Shown in pieces: positions 43,041 to 52,371 of a stretch of 64,000 nucleotides of DNA. Made by a program: the position numbers and the translations under genes. The stretch's first letter is position 1. Each line of letters begins with the position of its first letter. The notes beneath the pieces were generated by a model. That model saw only the letters and a program-made list of their open reading frames with translations. It was not told the origin of the DNA and searched no databases. This stretch comes from Streptomyces sp. SCSIO 75703 (GTDB lineage: Bacteria; Actinomycetota; Actinomycetes; Streptomycetales; Streptomycetaceae), in contig NZ_CP144555.1 in assembly GCF_036607905.1 (NCBI RefSeq), positions 6,386,001 through 6,450,000 on the forward strand, written 5' to 3'.

Positions 43041-43519
43041 GCGGCCTGCCCGACGTGCTGGAGGTCGTCGGACAGGACGCTGACCAGCCGCACGCCGAGG
43101 GTGACCGGCGGGTCCCACCCCTCGTCCACCACCTCGTCCAGGTCCTTGGCGGTCAGCGAGCGCAGCGCGCCCAGCGTCCGCTCGTGCACCGCGTCGTGGT
43201 AGCCGGTCAGCAGGCCGGGGGAGCCGACCCGCACCGCGGCGACCTTCGCCGGGGTGTGGCCGTACCCGGTGTCGTGGCGGGGCAGGCCCAGCCCGAAGCG
43301 GTCCGCCCAGCCCCCGGCGAGCCACACCTGGTCGAGGCCGAAGGCGTCGGCGACGTGGTCGTCCTGCACCCGGGTGAGGTGCCAGACCAGCCAGGCCACG
43401 GAGTTGGCGCGGCCGTCGGGGCGGGCGTGGAGCGCGTCGGGTCCGAGGCCCTCGACGGCGGCGTGGACCTCTTCCCGGATGCGGCCGTAGCCCTCGATGA
43501 GGATGTCCTTGGCGTGCAT
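43004..43519 (-). CDS. DinB-like/DUF664 protein (mycothiol-transferase-like fold)
   Basis: 171 residues forming a four-helix DinB fold. Candidate metal histidines are in LVWHLTRVQDDH and DDLQHVGQAAYVRG. Family members bind a divalent metal, and some transfer mycothiol in actinobacteria. No substrate can be given. The protein starts at ATG 43519 and its gene is followed by, and overlaps, the end of add on the other strand. Confidence 0.78.
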   Translation of the reverse strand: MHAKDILIEGYGRIREEVHAAVEGLGPDALHARPDGRANSVAWLVWHLTRVQDDHVADAFGLDQVWLAGGWADRFGLGLPRHDTGYGHTPAKVAAVRVGSPGLLTGYHDAVHERTLGALRSLTAKDLDEVVDEGWDPPVTLGVRLVSVLSDDLQHVGQAAYVRGLVLGSAA

Positions 43520-43544
43520 GCCTCCACCATGGCGCAGCCGGACC

Positions 43545-44429
43545 TCAGTCGCTCCCCGTCCCCAGCAGCGCCAACAGGGCCCGCGCCGCCGGACTGGTGG
43601 CCGGCGGGGGCGGGGACAGGGCGATCGTCTCGTACAGCGTCCCGGCGCCGTCCTTGAGCGGGAGGGAGGCCAGAGACGCCCGTTTGTGCCGGAAGTGGCG
43701 CGGCACGACCGCGATGCCGAGGTCCTCGTCGATCAGGTCGAGCAGCCCGTGCACGTCGTTCACCTCCAGGGCGACGCCGCGCCGGACGCCCGCGGCGGCG
43801 AAGGCGGCGTCGGTGATCCGGCGCGGGCCCCAGTCCGGGTGGAAGTCGACGAACACCTCGTCGGCGAGGTCGCCGGGGGCGAGCACCGCGCCGCCGGCCG
43901 CGAGGCGGTGCCCGGGGTGGCACAGCACGGTCATCGGTTCCGCCGCCAGGGAGGTGGAGCACAACTGGTCGGTGTCGGCCTGGGTGCGGTAGGCGAAGGC
44001 CAGGTCCAGGCGCCCGGCCGCGACCTCCTCCGCCAGCTCGCCCGAGCCCGCCTGCCGCAGCCGGATCTCCACGTCCGGGTGGCGCCGGCGGAACGCGGCC
44101 AGCAGCCCCGCCACGTGGACGCCGGCGATGCACTGCTCCGTGCCCAGCGACAGCGTGCCGCGCAGGACGCCCTGCACGGCCGCCACCGCCTCGTGCGCCG
44201 CCCGCACCTGGGCGAGGACGCGCCGCGCCTCGCCCAGCAGCGCCCGCCCGGCCTCCGTCAGCGTCACCCGCCGCGTGGTCCGGACGAACAGCGGCGTCTG
44301 CAGCTCCCGCTCCAGCGCCCGCACCGACGCCGACAGACCGGACTGGGAGACCAGCAGCCGTTCCGCCGCGCGGGTGAAGTGCCGGTCCTCGGCGACCGCC
44401 ACGAAGTGCCGGAGCTGACGCAGTTCCAT
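43545..44429 (-). CDS. LysR-family transcriptional regulator
   Basis: 294 residues. The N-terminal winged HTH (MELRQLRHFVAVAEDRHFTR, AERLLVSQSGLSASVRALE) is followed by a substrate-binding domain from about residue 90 (GTLSLGTEQCIAGVHVAGLL). It is transcribed away from an aldo-keto reductase gene with a 127-base gap. By the usual LysR logic it controls that gene and itself. The effector is unknown. Confidence 0.9.
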   Translation of the reverse strand: MELRQLRHFVAVAEDRHFTRAAERLLVSQSGLSASVRALERELQTPLFVRTTRRVTLTEAGRALLGEARRVLAQVRAAHEAVAAVQGVLRGTLSLGTEQCIAGVHVAGLLAAFRRRHPDVEIRLRQAGSGELAEEVAAGRLDLAFAYRTQADTDQLCSTSLAAEPMTVLCHPGHRLAAGGAVLAPGDLADEVFVDFHPDWGPRRITDAAFAAAGVRRGVALEVNDVHGLLDLIDEDLGIAVVPRHFRHKRASLASLPLKDGAGTLYETIALSPPPPATSPAARALLALLGTGSD

Positions 44430-44556
44430 GATTGAGAAGCGTATCCGCTGAATCCCATCGGATTCTTCTGTTGGACCACTGCCCGCGGGTCACGCCAGAG
44501 TGGGAACCGGTCCCTCCCCAACCCGTACCCGGGTACCAAGCCCCTCAGGAGTCGCG

Positions 44557-45549
<993 letters not shown>

Positions 45550-45868
45550 CCGGCCGGCACCCCGCCGGGTCCGGCCCGCCGCTTCCCCCGGGAGACGGCG
45601 GGCCGGGGGCGCTCGGGCCGCCGGGGGACAGCCCGTCGCGCACGCCGTACACCCCGCGGCCGGGGCCCGCCTCGTCTCGGCCCGGTGATCACCCGGAATA
45701 TGCCAGGAGACTGGCCGGAAACTCATGGTGACAGTCGTTCAGCGGTGAACATACTCACCTTGAGGGCTGTCTCACACCGCGCGACAGCTCCCTCACGCGC
45801 CGCACACGAGCCGCGTGGCCGCCGTCCGCCCGACCGGCGGGCGTGCCGGACGACGGGGGAGGGGAGCC
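45550..45868. promoter_or_regulatory. Intergenic region with terminator and likely promoter
   Basis: 319 bases. The left part has the aldo-keto reductase terminator (45571-45606). The right part has lower GC from 45685. GTGACA at 45728-45733 and TACTCA at 45752-45757, 18 bases apart, may be the promoter of the next gene. No gene was found. Confidence 0.45.
45571..45606 (+). terminator. Stem-loop after aldo-keto reductase gene
   Basis: A perfect 11-base-pair stem (45571-45581 and 45596-45606) with a 14-base loop, 22 bases past the stop codon. Confidence 0.6.
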
Positions 45869-46279
45869 GTGCACGACGAATTCCTGTGCCATGTCACCGC
45901 CTACGGGGTCTGTGACGGCCGGCGGATCGGCGTCCCCCTCGGCACCTACCGCGCCCCCACCCTCGCCCTCGCCCTGTGGTGGCTGCGCGACCGCGCCTCC
46001 TGGATCGCCGAGCGCCTCGATCCCCAGCCCGACACCGCCCACCTCCCGCGCGGCGCCCTGACACCGCTCGCGGACGACGCCCCCGACGTCCCCGCCGTGC
46101 TGCGCGCCTGGTGCGCCGACGTCGTGCGACAGGAATCGGTCGCCGAGGAACTGGCCGCCGGACGGCTCGTCCGCATCGCCACCGGCGACGAGACCACCGA
46201 GTACGAGCTGCTCGCCGAGTCGGTCGACGCCCTGCGCATGCAGCGGGCCGCCCCGCCGCCGGTCGTCACCGTCGCCTGA
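45869..46279 (+). CDS. Conserved hypothetical protein
   Basis: 136 residues from GTG 45869, with a strong GGGGGAGGGGAG ribosome site. I recognise no family. Two cysteines are near the N-terminus (FLCHVTAYGVCDGRRIG), a Trp-rich helix follows (LALALWWLRDRASWIAERL), and the rest is acidic and helical. No signal peptide is apparent. It converges on the streptophobe gene with 35 bases between them. Confidence 0.6.
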   Translation: MHDEFLCHVTAYGVCDGRRIGVPLGTYRAPTLALALWWLRDRASWIAERLDPQPDTAHLPRGALTPLADDAPDVPAVLRAWCADVVRQESVAEELAAGRLVRIATGDETTEYELLAESVDALRMQRAAPPPVVTVA

Positions 46280-46314
46280 GCCGGGCCCGGGGCGAACCCG
46301 GTGCCGCGCTCCGC

Positions 46315-47604
46315 TCAGGCGTCCGGTCCGGGCACCCGGCCCCGCACCGCGCCGGTGCGCCGGCCCACCGCGCGGGCGAGCAGCGCCCCCAGGAACCCGG
46401 CGACCAGCCCCCAGGCCGCGGCGAGACCCACCGCGCCCCACAGCCGGGGCCGCAGGAACACCCGGCCGGACAACTCCCCGCCCAGGTTCCCGATACCGAG
46501 CACCGACAGGCCGAAGTGCGCCGAGATCCGGCCGAGCAGGCCGATCATGAGCACGGTGAGCGCGAGCGCGACGGCCATGTGCACGGCCAGGCGCCAGGGC
46601 GGCGTCCGGGCCGGCGACCGCGCCGCCAGCAGGAAGCCGGCGGCGAGCAGCAGGACGACGTCGGCGGCCGGCAGCCACCAGACGCGCCCGTCGTGCTCGG
46701 CGAGCGTGCCCAGGTTCACCGTCGAGAGGCCCGGGGTGCGCATCACCTGGTCGAGGACGTGCGGCATCGGCAAGCCGAACGGCCCCTCCACCCGCCCGTC
46801 CCAGGTCGCGCCCATGCCGATCGTCAGGGCCGGCCACGCCACGTTCGGCAGGCCGAGCAGCAGCACCGCCAGCGTCCGGGAGGCGTGTCCCCGCGTCCCG
46901 GCGACCACCAGGCAGATGACGACACCGATCACGAGCGAGGCCAGCAGCAGCGCCACCATCGCGAACGCGGCCGGCCGCACCGACTCCCGGTAGCGCAGCA
47001 GCCGCCCCGGCAGCGGCGCCCCCGGCGACACCAGCAGCGCCAGCAGCAGCACCCCCGCCAGCCACAGCAGCCCGTAGAGGACGCTCGCCCCGAGGTCGGT
47101 CGTGAAGCCGATCCTCGGGTGGATGCCGAGGAGGTCCCCGAGGTCGTTCAGCAGCCCTTGGCCGAGGGAGATCTCGAACGTCTGGTGGGCCGCGTACGCC
47201 ATGCCGATCAGGGCGAGCAGCCACAGGAAGGCGATCCGCCCGGCCCAGCCGGCCAGTTCCCCCGCGCCGGCGACGGCCCGGTGCCGCAGCGGGCGCAGGA
47301 AACCCCAGCCGATCACCAGGGCGCCCGTCAGCGTCACGGAGAGCGGCAGCACCGACAGCGCGGCGTCGGTGCCGACCAGCGCGTCGGCGTTTCCGGTCAC
47401 CTCCAGGGCGCCGCCGACCGCGGTCACGACGGTCGCGGTGACGACCCGGGGGAAGGCGCCGACGGGCAGATCGCCTGCGCCGGCGGCCCACAGGCCCAGC
47501 GCGGCCACCACGCCCATGGCGACGAGCCCGGCCAGCACCGTGCCGAGGGCCTGCGCCCAGCCGTGCCGGGCGACCGCCGGGCGGAGAGGGGTTCGCGCGC
47601 TCAC
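46315..47604 (-). CDS. Streptophobe-family polytopic membrane protein
   Basis: 429 residues with about ten hydrophobic helices and no enzymatic motif. The pattern (N-terminal GWAQALGTVLAGLVAMGVVAALG, large outer loop PVGAFPRVV, and GLPNVAWPALTIGMGATWDGRV in the middle) fits the streptophobe family, found almost only in Streptomyces and relatives. Function is unknown, possibly linked to the cell envelope. Immediately upstream is a tandem repeat. Confidence 0.75.
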   Translation of the reverse strand: MSARTPLRPAVARHGWAQALGTVLAGLVAMGVVAALGLWAAGAGDLPVGAFPRVVTATVVTAVGGALEVTGNADALVGTDAALSVLPLSVTLTGALVIGWGFLRPLRHRAVAGAGELAGWAGRIAFLWLLALIGMAYAAHQTFEISLGQGLLNDLGDLLGIHPRIGFTTDLGASVLYGLLWLAGVLLLALLVSPGAPLPGRLLRYRESVRPAAFAMVALLLASLVIGVVICLVVAGTRGHASRTLAVLLLGLPNVAWPALTIGMGATWDGRVEGPFGLPMPHVLDQVMRTPGLSTVNLGTLAEHDGRVWWLPAADVVLLLAAGFLLAARSPARTPPWRLAVHMAVALALTVLMIGLLGRISAHFGLSVLGIGNLGGELSGRVFLRPRLWGAVGLAAAWGLVAGFLGALLARAVGRRTGAVRGRVPGPDA

Positions 47605-47632
47605 CCCGCCACGCTAAGCAGCCTCCGCGCCC

Positions 47633-47708
47633 CGCGCCCGCCCGGTGGGTCCGTCCGCGTCGCCGGGTGCCGCGCCCGCCCGGTGGGTCCGTCCGCGTCG
47701 CCGGGTGC
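47633..47708. repeat. Perfect 2 x 38-base tandem repeat
   Basis: Units at 47633-47670 and 47671-47708 are identical. They lie between the start of the streptophobe gene and the end of the PRC-barrel genes, 28 bases upstream of the streptophobe start codon. They may duplicate a promoter or operator. Confidence 0.85.
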
Positions 47709-47759
47709 CGCGGGGTCCGGCGAGCCGGTGCCGTTCCCGGTCGCGTGGCGGGCCGGGGC

Positions 47760-48176
47760 TCAGCCGGAGCGGACGACGAGGGCGTGGTCGCCGAGCCCCA
47801 GCAGCCGCGCCGGGGACAGCTCGCCGCGGGTCGTGAACACCGCGAGCACCCGGCCGGTGCCGGGCGAGAAGGCGGCGTCCAGCACCCTGCCCCGCTCCTG
47901 TCCCGCCTCCGTCAGCACCAGGCTGCCCACCGGGTCGCGCGGGCGTCCCGGCGGGCCGGGAACGGCGCCGGCCCGCAGCCGGACGCCGTCCGGGCCGACC
48001 GAGCGCACCGCGTCCCAGGACACCTCGGTCTCCTTGCGGAAGGGGCCCCGCCGGACCCGTACCCGGCGCACCGTGCCCGCCGCGGCGTCGACCGAGAGGG
48101 ACGCCACCGCACCCAGCCGCGTGTGCCCGTCCGGGCCCGTCACGGGCAGCCCGCGCACCTCGGTGAGCAGCATCAC
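47760..48176 (-). CDS. PRC-barrel domain protein
   Basis: 138 residues starting MMLLTEVRGLPV. Two PRC-type beta segments: residues 3-70 (GAVASLSVDAAAGTVRRVRVRRG) and 80-135 (GSLVLTEAGQERGRVLDAAFSPGTGRVLAVF). GTG 48176 overlaps the upstream stop, and ATG 48173 is also possible. It is the second gene of a two-gene unit with the paralogous protein at 48173-48751. PRC barrels bind RNA, pigments or protein partners, and the role here is unknown. Confidence 0.75.
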   Translation of the reverse strand: MMLLTEVRGLPVTGPDGHTRLGAVASLSVDAAAGTVRRVRVRRGPFRKETEVSWDAVRSVGPDGVRLRAGAVPGPPGRPRDPVGSLVLTEAGQERGRVLDAAFSPGTGRVLAVFTTRGELSPARLLGLGDHALVVRSG

Positions 48177-48751
48177 GGCGGCGCCCCCGGCCCCGGGACG
48201 CCTCGCGCCAGCGCGGTCAGGCCCGCCAGGTCGTCGGCGACGTGCCGGACGGTCTCCCCGGGCAGGACGAGCGTGCGCCCGGCGACCGTGAGCGACGGGC
48301 CGCGCACCACGTACACCCGGCGCCGGTGCCCGGAGCGGCCCGGCGCGAACCGCGGCTCGGCGGCGATCCGGAAGCCGACGACCCGGCCGCTGGCACCGCC
48401 CTCCACCACGACGTCCAGGACCGTGTCGACGGTCTCGCCCGCCTCCGTCAGCACCCGCGCGCCCAGGACCCGGGCCCGCAGACTGCCCCGGGGGCCGGTC
48501 AGCGCGTCCTCGGAGACCAGCCCCAGCGCGTCCCGCATCATCACGGCGTCGTGGCCGAGCGCTTGCACCGACGGCCAGGGCAGGGCGTGGGGGAGCGGAC
48601 CGGACAGCAACCGCCGCCCGGTCAGGGTGAACCCGGTGATCCGGCGGGCGTCCGCGTCGAAGAGCGTGTCCCTCACATGGGCGATCGCGTCACCGCCGAG
48701 GGTCACCACCGGCCGGGTGCCGAGGCTCCGCGCGGCCATGAGTTCGTCCAT
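48173..48751 (-). CDS. PRC-barrel domain protein (longer paralog)
   Basis: 192 residues from ATG 48751 with GGGAGG upstream. Two PRC-like repeats: about 15-80 (VRDTLFDADARRITGFTLTGR) and about 95-150 (GARVLTEAGETVDTVLDVVVE, GRVVGFRIAAEP). A third strand-rich tail ends LVLPGETVRHVADDL. The same phrase VLTEAGxxxxxVLD occurs in the downstream protein, so the pair arose by duplication. It is divergent from the anti-sigma kinase gene (144-base gap). Confidence 0.78.
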   Translation of the reverse strand: MDELMAARSLGTRPVVTLGGDAIAHVRDTLFDADARRITGFTLTGRRLLSGPLPHALPWPSVQALGHDAVMMRDALGLVSEDALTGPRGSLRARVLGARVLTEAGETVDTVLDVVVEGGASGRVVGFRIAAEPRFAPGRSGHRRRVYVVRGPSLTVAGRTLVLPGETVRHVADDLAGLTALARGVPGPGAPP

Positions 48752-48895
48752 CGCGCACCCTCCCGCGACCCCGGGTTCCCCGTCCGGCTGTGACGATGCA
48801 CGCACTGCCGGCGCGGGGGGACTGGGGGGCCGCGCTCGGGGTACGAGGACAGGTGCAGTAGCGTCCGGCCAGTCCGGCTTCCGAGAGAGAAACGC

Positions 48896-49351
48896 ATGAC
48901 CGAATACCTGGACGGGGCAGTGATACCGACTGGCTTCGACGTACCCGTGGAACCGCTGAGGCGGGCGGCGCACTACTCCGGCGAGCAGGGCAGCATCGCC
49001 GAGGCCCGTTCCTTCGCCTCGCTCTTCCTCGAACAGCTCCGGACCGAATGGTGCGCCGAGATCGGCCGGCGCTCCGACGGCGCGGTGCTCCTGGTCGTCA
49101 GCGAACTGGTCACCAACGCCGACCGGCACAGCAGCGGCCCGTACATCCTGGAGCTGGAGGGCACCGACACCTCGGTCGAGGTGCGCGTCTACGACAGCAG
49201 CGGGTCGGTGCCCCGGCGTTTTCCCCGCGACCCCGAGCGCGTCGGCCGGCACGGACTGGAGATCGTCCACGCCCTGGCCGAGGCCGTCGTCGTCGAACGG
49301 GTGCCGGTGGGCAAGCGGGTGCGCGCCCTGGTGCGGCTCTCCGCCGAGTGA
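48896..49351 (+). CDS. HATPase-type anti-sigma factor kinase (RsbW/SpoIIAB-like)
   Basis: 151 residues. A histidine-kinase-like ATPase domain shows the N box VVSELVTNADRHS and G-box GRHGLEIVHALAEAVVVE. Length and single-domain form are typical of Streptomyces anti-sigma and regulatory ATP-binding proteins. It converges on the sigma gene, so it is a candidate partner of that factor. This is inferred from position. The start ATG 48896 follows GAGAGA. Confidence 0.82.
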   Translation: MTEYLDGAVIPTGFDVPVEPLRRAAHYSGEQGSIAEARSFASLFLEQLRTEWCAEIGRRSDGAVLLVVSELVTNADRHSSGPYILELEGTDTSVEVRVYDSSGSVPRRFPRDPERVGRHGLEIVHALAEAVVVERVPVGKRVRALVRLSAE

Positions 49352-49368
49352 CTTTCCCGACCGGCTGA

Positions 49369-49394
49369 CCGGCCGGGAAGGCCGGCCCGGCCGG
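49369..49394 (+). terminator. Stem-loop after the anti-sigma gene
   Basis: A perfect 9-base-pair stem (49369-49377 and 49386-49394) with an 8-base loop, 18 bases past the stop codon. Confidence 0.55.
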
Positions 49395-49450
49395 CGAAAG
49401 GGCCGACCGGCCACCGGGACGGACTCCGGCCCCGGCCCCCTGCCGTCCGG

Positions 49451-49522
49451 TCCGCCGCCGATCCGTGCCTCCGGCGGTCTGCGCCGTCCGCCGCCGATCC
49501 GTGCCTCCGGCGGTCTGCGCCG
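49451..49522. repeat. Perfect 2 x 36-base tandem repeat
   Basis: Units 49451-49486 and 49487-49522 are identical. Each contains a CCGCCG...CGGCGG inverted arm, so each can form its own hairpin. They lie between the convergent anti-sigma and sigma genes and could act as a doubled terminator. Confidence 0.85.
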
Positions 49523-49558
49523 TCCGGCGCGCGCGTGCGGGCGGGCAGGGGCCCCCGG

Positions 49559-50443
49559 TCAGGCGCAGCCCAGTTCGCCGAGCATGCCCTCCCGCAGCCG
49601 GGTGATGATCCGCTTGATCAGCCGGGAGACGTGCATCTGCGAGCAGCCGAGCCGTTCCCCGATCTCCGCCTGGGTCGCCTCCTCCACGAACCGCATGTGC
49701 AGGATGCGCCGGTCGCGTTCGCTCAGCTCGGCCATGAGCGGGGCCAGCGAGTGGAAGTCCTCCACCAGCCGCAGCCCCTCCTCCACGCCGATGAAGTCGG
49801 CGAGGACCGACTCGCCGTGCTCGGGCCCGTCGCCGGTCAACGCGGCGTCCAGGGAGGAGGAGTTGTAGCCGTTCGAGGCGATCTGTCCCTCGACGACCTC
49901 GCTCTCGTCGATGTTCATCAGGGTGGCCAGCTCGGCGACGGTGGGTTCGCGGTCCAGACGGCTGGACAGTTCCTCGCGGGCCTTGGCGAGTTCCACCCGC
50001 AGCTCCTGGAGCCGGCGCGGCACGTGCACGGCCCAGGTGGTGTCCCGGAAGAAGCGCTTGATCTCGCCGACGATGTACGGCAGCGCGAAGGAGGTGAACT
50101 CGACCTCGCGCGACAGCTCGAACCGGTCGATGGCCTTGATCAGGCCGATCATGCCGGTCTGGACGATGTCCTCCATGTCGTCGCCGCGCCCGCGGAACCG
50201 TCCGGCGGCGAAGCGGACCAGGGACATGTTCATCTCGATGAGGGTGTTGCGCGCGTACTGGTACTCGTGCGTGCCCTCCTCGAGTTCGGCCAGACGGTGG
50301 AAGAAGGGGCGGGACAGGTGCCGGGCGTCGCGGGGCGCCACGGCACGGGGGTCCTCGACACCCGGCAGTGATCCCTCGCCCGTGGTGCTCCCGGTGGTCT
50401 CCTCGACGACCTGCGCGCTGGGCCGGATCACGGCGCTCTCCAT
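49559..50443 (-). CDS. SigB/SigF-type RNA polymerase sigma factor
   Basis: 294 residues from ATG 50443 (MESAVIRPS) with GGGAGAGG upstream. Region 2 (about 70-140: MSLVRFAAGRFRGRGDDMEDIVQTGMIGLIKAIDRFE), region 3 (RRLQELRVELAKAREELSS) and region 4 (LSERDRRILHMRFVEEATQAEIGERLGCSQMHVSRLIK) are typical of SigB/F/G group-3 factors, here written in pieces. Such factors drive stress and sporulation genes. An upstream-open frame exists but has no support. By remembered gene order it could be SigL of S. coelicolor, which is inference. Confidence 0.9.
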   Translation of the reverse strand: MESAVIRPSAQVVEETTGSTTGEGSLPGVEDPRAVAPRDARHLSRPFFHRLAELEEGTHEYQYARNTLIEMNMSLVRFAAGRFRGRGDDMEDIVQTGMIGLIKAIDRFELSREVEFTSFALPYIVGEIKRFFRDTTWAVHVPRRLQELRVELAKAREELSSRLDREPTVAELATLMNIDESEVVEGQIASNGYNSSSLDAALTGDGPEHGESVLADFIGVEEGLRLVEDFHSLAPLMAELSERDRRILHMRFVEEATQAEIGERLGCSQMHVSRLIKRIITRLREGMLGELGCA

Positions 50444-50885
50444 TGCCTCTCCCACGAAATCCACGGTCCGCCCGTTCCTGCCGGGGCCTTTCCCGTGTGC
50501 GGGTACCCGGACCGTCACCGCCCATGCCCCCGGCGTGCGCGGGTGACCGGAACGCGACCCCGCGCGCGCCGCCCGGGACCGCACGAGTGCCCCCAGGCCG
50601 CCTCCGGGGACCGGAGGAGCACCCGGGCGGGCGGCGGCTCCGGCTGAAAGAAGCCCCTCCGGGGCGCAGAGTGGCGATACGGCGTCATGCCGACACGGCG
50701 ACCCGGCGACATGTCGCCCCGGCGCGCGGCCGGCCGTCCGGCCGCCGCCCCTCACCCCCGCACCCCACCCCCTTCGCACCCGGTTCCCCGGCCGCTTCCC
50801 CGGCCGCTTCCCGGGCCGCCGATGAGTTCCCGGGCGCCGGAGGGTCTCCATGGGTGACGGTGTTCCACTCTCCGGGAGGAAACCC
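50444..50885. promoter_or_regulatory. Leader/promoter region between sigma and VOC genes
   Basis: 442 bases, no gene. It contains 8-base inverted arms at 50463-50470 and 50508-50515, a GGGTACCC palindrome at 50501-50508, and a small hairpin at 50653-50665. On the minus strand that hairpin is followed by TTCTTTC, a terminator-like signal within the probable sigma leader. The right side carries the GGAGGA ribosome site for the VOC gene. Confidence 0.45.
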
Positions 50886-51368
50886 ATGACCACCGACGGC
50901 TTCATCACGTGTCTCTGGTTCGACGGCCGGGCGGAGGAGGCGGCCCGGTTCTACGTGTCGGTCTTCAAGGACGCGGGCCTCGGCCCCGTCACCCGCTACA
51001 CCGAGGCGGGACCGGGTCCGGCCGGCTCCGTGCTGACCGTGGAGTTCACGGCCCACGGACAGCGGTTCATCGCGCTCAACGGCGGCCCCGACTTCCGCTT
51101 CACCGAGGCGATCTCCTTCCAGATCTCCTGCGCGGACCAGGCGGAGGTCGACTACCACTGGGCGCGGCTCACCGAGGACGGCGGGGAGGAGGGGCCCTGC
51201 GGCTGGGTGAAGGACAGGTTCGGGGTGTCCTGGCAGGTCGTCCCGCAGGTCCTGACGGAGATGGTCCGCGACCCCGACCAGGGCAAGGCGGCCCGGGCGA
51301 CCGCCGCCATGCTGACGATGGGCAAGCTCGACATCGCCGCCCTGGAGCGCGCCTACGCCGGCGCGTGA
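50886..51368 (+). CDS. VOC-family protein (PhnB / 3-demethylubiquinone methyltransferase-like fold)
   Basis: 160 residues from ATG 50886 with GGGAGGA upstream. The N-terminus TCLWFDGRAEEAARFYVSVF, then FIALNGGPDFRFTEAISFQISC and DRFGVSWQVVPQVL, are hallmarks of the PhnB-like group. The UbiG-like label in databases refers to the fold, not to methyltransferase activity. It is a cytosolic single-domain protein and its substrate is unknown. Confidence 0.85.
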   Translation: MTTDGFITCLWFDGRAEEAARFYVSVFKDAGLGPVTRYTEAGPGPAGSVLTVEFTAHGQRFIALNGGPDFRFTEAISFQISCADQAEVDYHWARLTEDGGEEGPCGWVKDRFGVSWQVVPQVLTEMVRDPDQGKAARATAAMLTMGKLDIAALERAYAGA

Positions 51369-51531
51369 CGGCCCCGCGCCCGTACGGGAGCCCCGGCCCG
51401 CCGGGCGTCCCGCACCCGCGCGGTCCTGCCCGGATCCCGTCCCCGCGCGCGTCCGCGCCGGGATGGCTAGCGTGAGAAGAGGGGCCAGTCCCCGACAGAG
51501 CACAGCGATTCCTCGAACGGAGGCGGCAGCC

Positions 51532-52329
51532 ATGGCCGTACAACCTGAAGGCGCCCCGTGCTGGGCCGACGCGATGTTCCCGGACCTGGAGGCGGCCAAG
51601 AACTTCTACGGGGAAGTCCTCGGCTGGACCTTCGGCGAGTCCTCGTCGGAGTACGGCGACTACACCCAGTGCTACAAGGACGGCAAGGCGGTCGCCGCCG
51701 TCGTGCCGCCCATGCCGGGACAGGAGAGCCACGCGCAGTGGTGCCTCTACTTCGCGTCCCGCGACGCCGCCGCGACCGCCGCGCAGATCCGCGACGCCGG
51801 CGGCGAGATGCTGATGGAACCCATGCAGGTCGGCGAGTTCGGCACCATGTGCCTGGCCCGTGACCCCGGCGGGGTGCTCTTCGGCGTCTGGCAGGGCGGC
51901 ACCCATGAGGGCTTCCAGCTGATGGGCGAGCCCGGGGCGTACTGCTGGGCGGAGATCTTCACCCGTGAGACCGGCGCGTCGGACACCTTCTTCCCCACGG
52001 TCTTCTCCTACGCGGCCAAGCAGATGGACGACGACGCGGTCGACTTCCGGGTCTTCGAGCTGGGCGACCGGCCCGTCATCGGCCGGATGGCGATGACGGA
52101 CGACTTCCCGGCCGGGATGCCGCCCTACATCAACGTCTACTTCGGGGTCGCCGACTGCGACGCGGCGGTCTCCCGGGCCACCGAGCTGGGCGGCGTGCTG
52201 AGGTTCGGGCCGATGGACACCCCCTTCGGCCGCTTCGCCGCCATCAGCGACCCGCAGGGCGCCAACTTCTCGGTGATCGACACCTCCAGGACCGAGGGGG
52301 AGATGCCCAAGCTGCGCCAGGTCGACTGA
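51532..52329 (+). CDS. VOC-family protein with two glyoxalase-like domains
   Basis: 265 residues from ATG 51532 with CGGAGG eight bases upstream. Two VOC repeats: about 5-125 (CWADAMFPDLEAAKNFYGEV) and about 135-260 (YCWAEIFTRETGASDTFFPTVF). Both end in the usual AxDPxGxxFxVW-type strand (ARDPGGVLFGVWQGG, ISDPQGANFSVID). Relatives act as lyases or dioxygenases or bind small metabolites in Streptomyces. A specific reaction is not readable. Confidence 0.85.
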   Translation: MAVQPEGAPCWADAMFPDLEAAKNFYGEVLGWTFGESSSEYGDYTQCYKDGKAVAAVVPPMPGQESHAQWCLYFASRDAAATAAQIRDAGGEMLMEPMQVGEFGTMCLARDPGGVLFGVWQGGTHEGFQLMGEPGAYCWAEIFTRETGASDTFFPTVFSYAAKQMDDDAVDFRVFELGDRPVIGRMAMTDDFPAGMPPYINVYFGVADCDAAVSRATELGGVLRFGPMDTPFGRFAAISDPQGANFSVIDTSRTEGEMPKLRQVD

Positions 52330-52371
52330 GCGCGGTCCGAGTGCCCGCCACGCCGTGGCATGATCGGTCCC

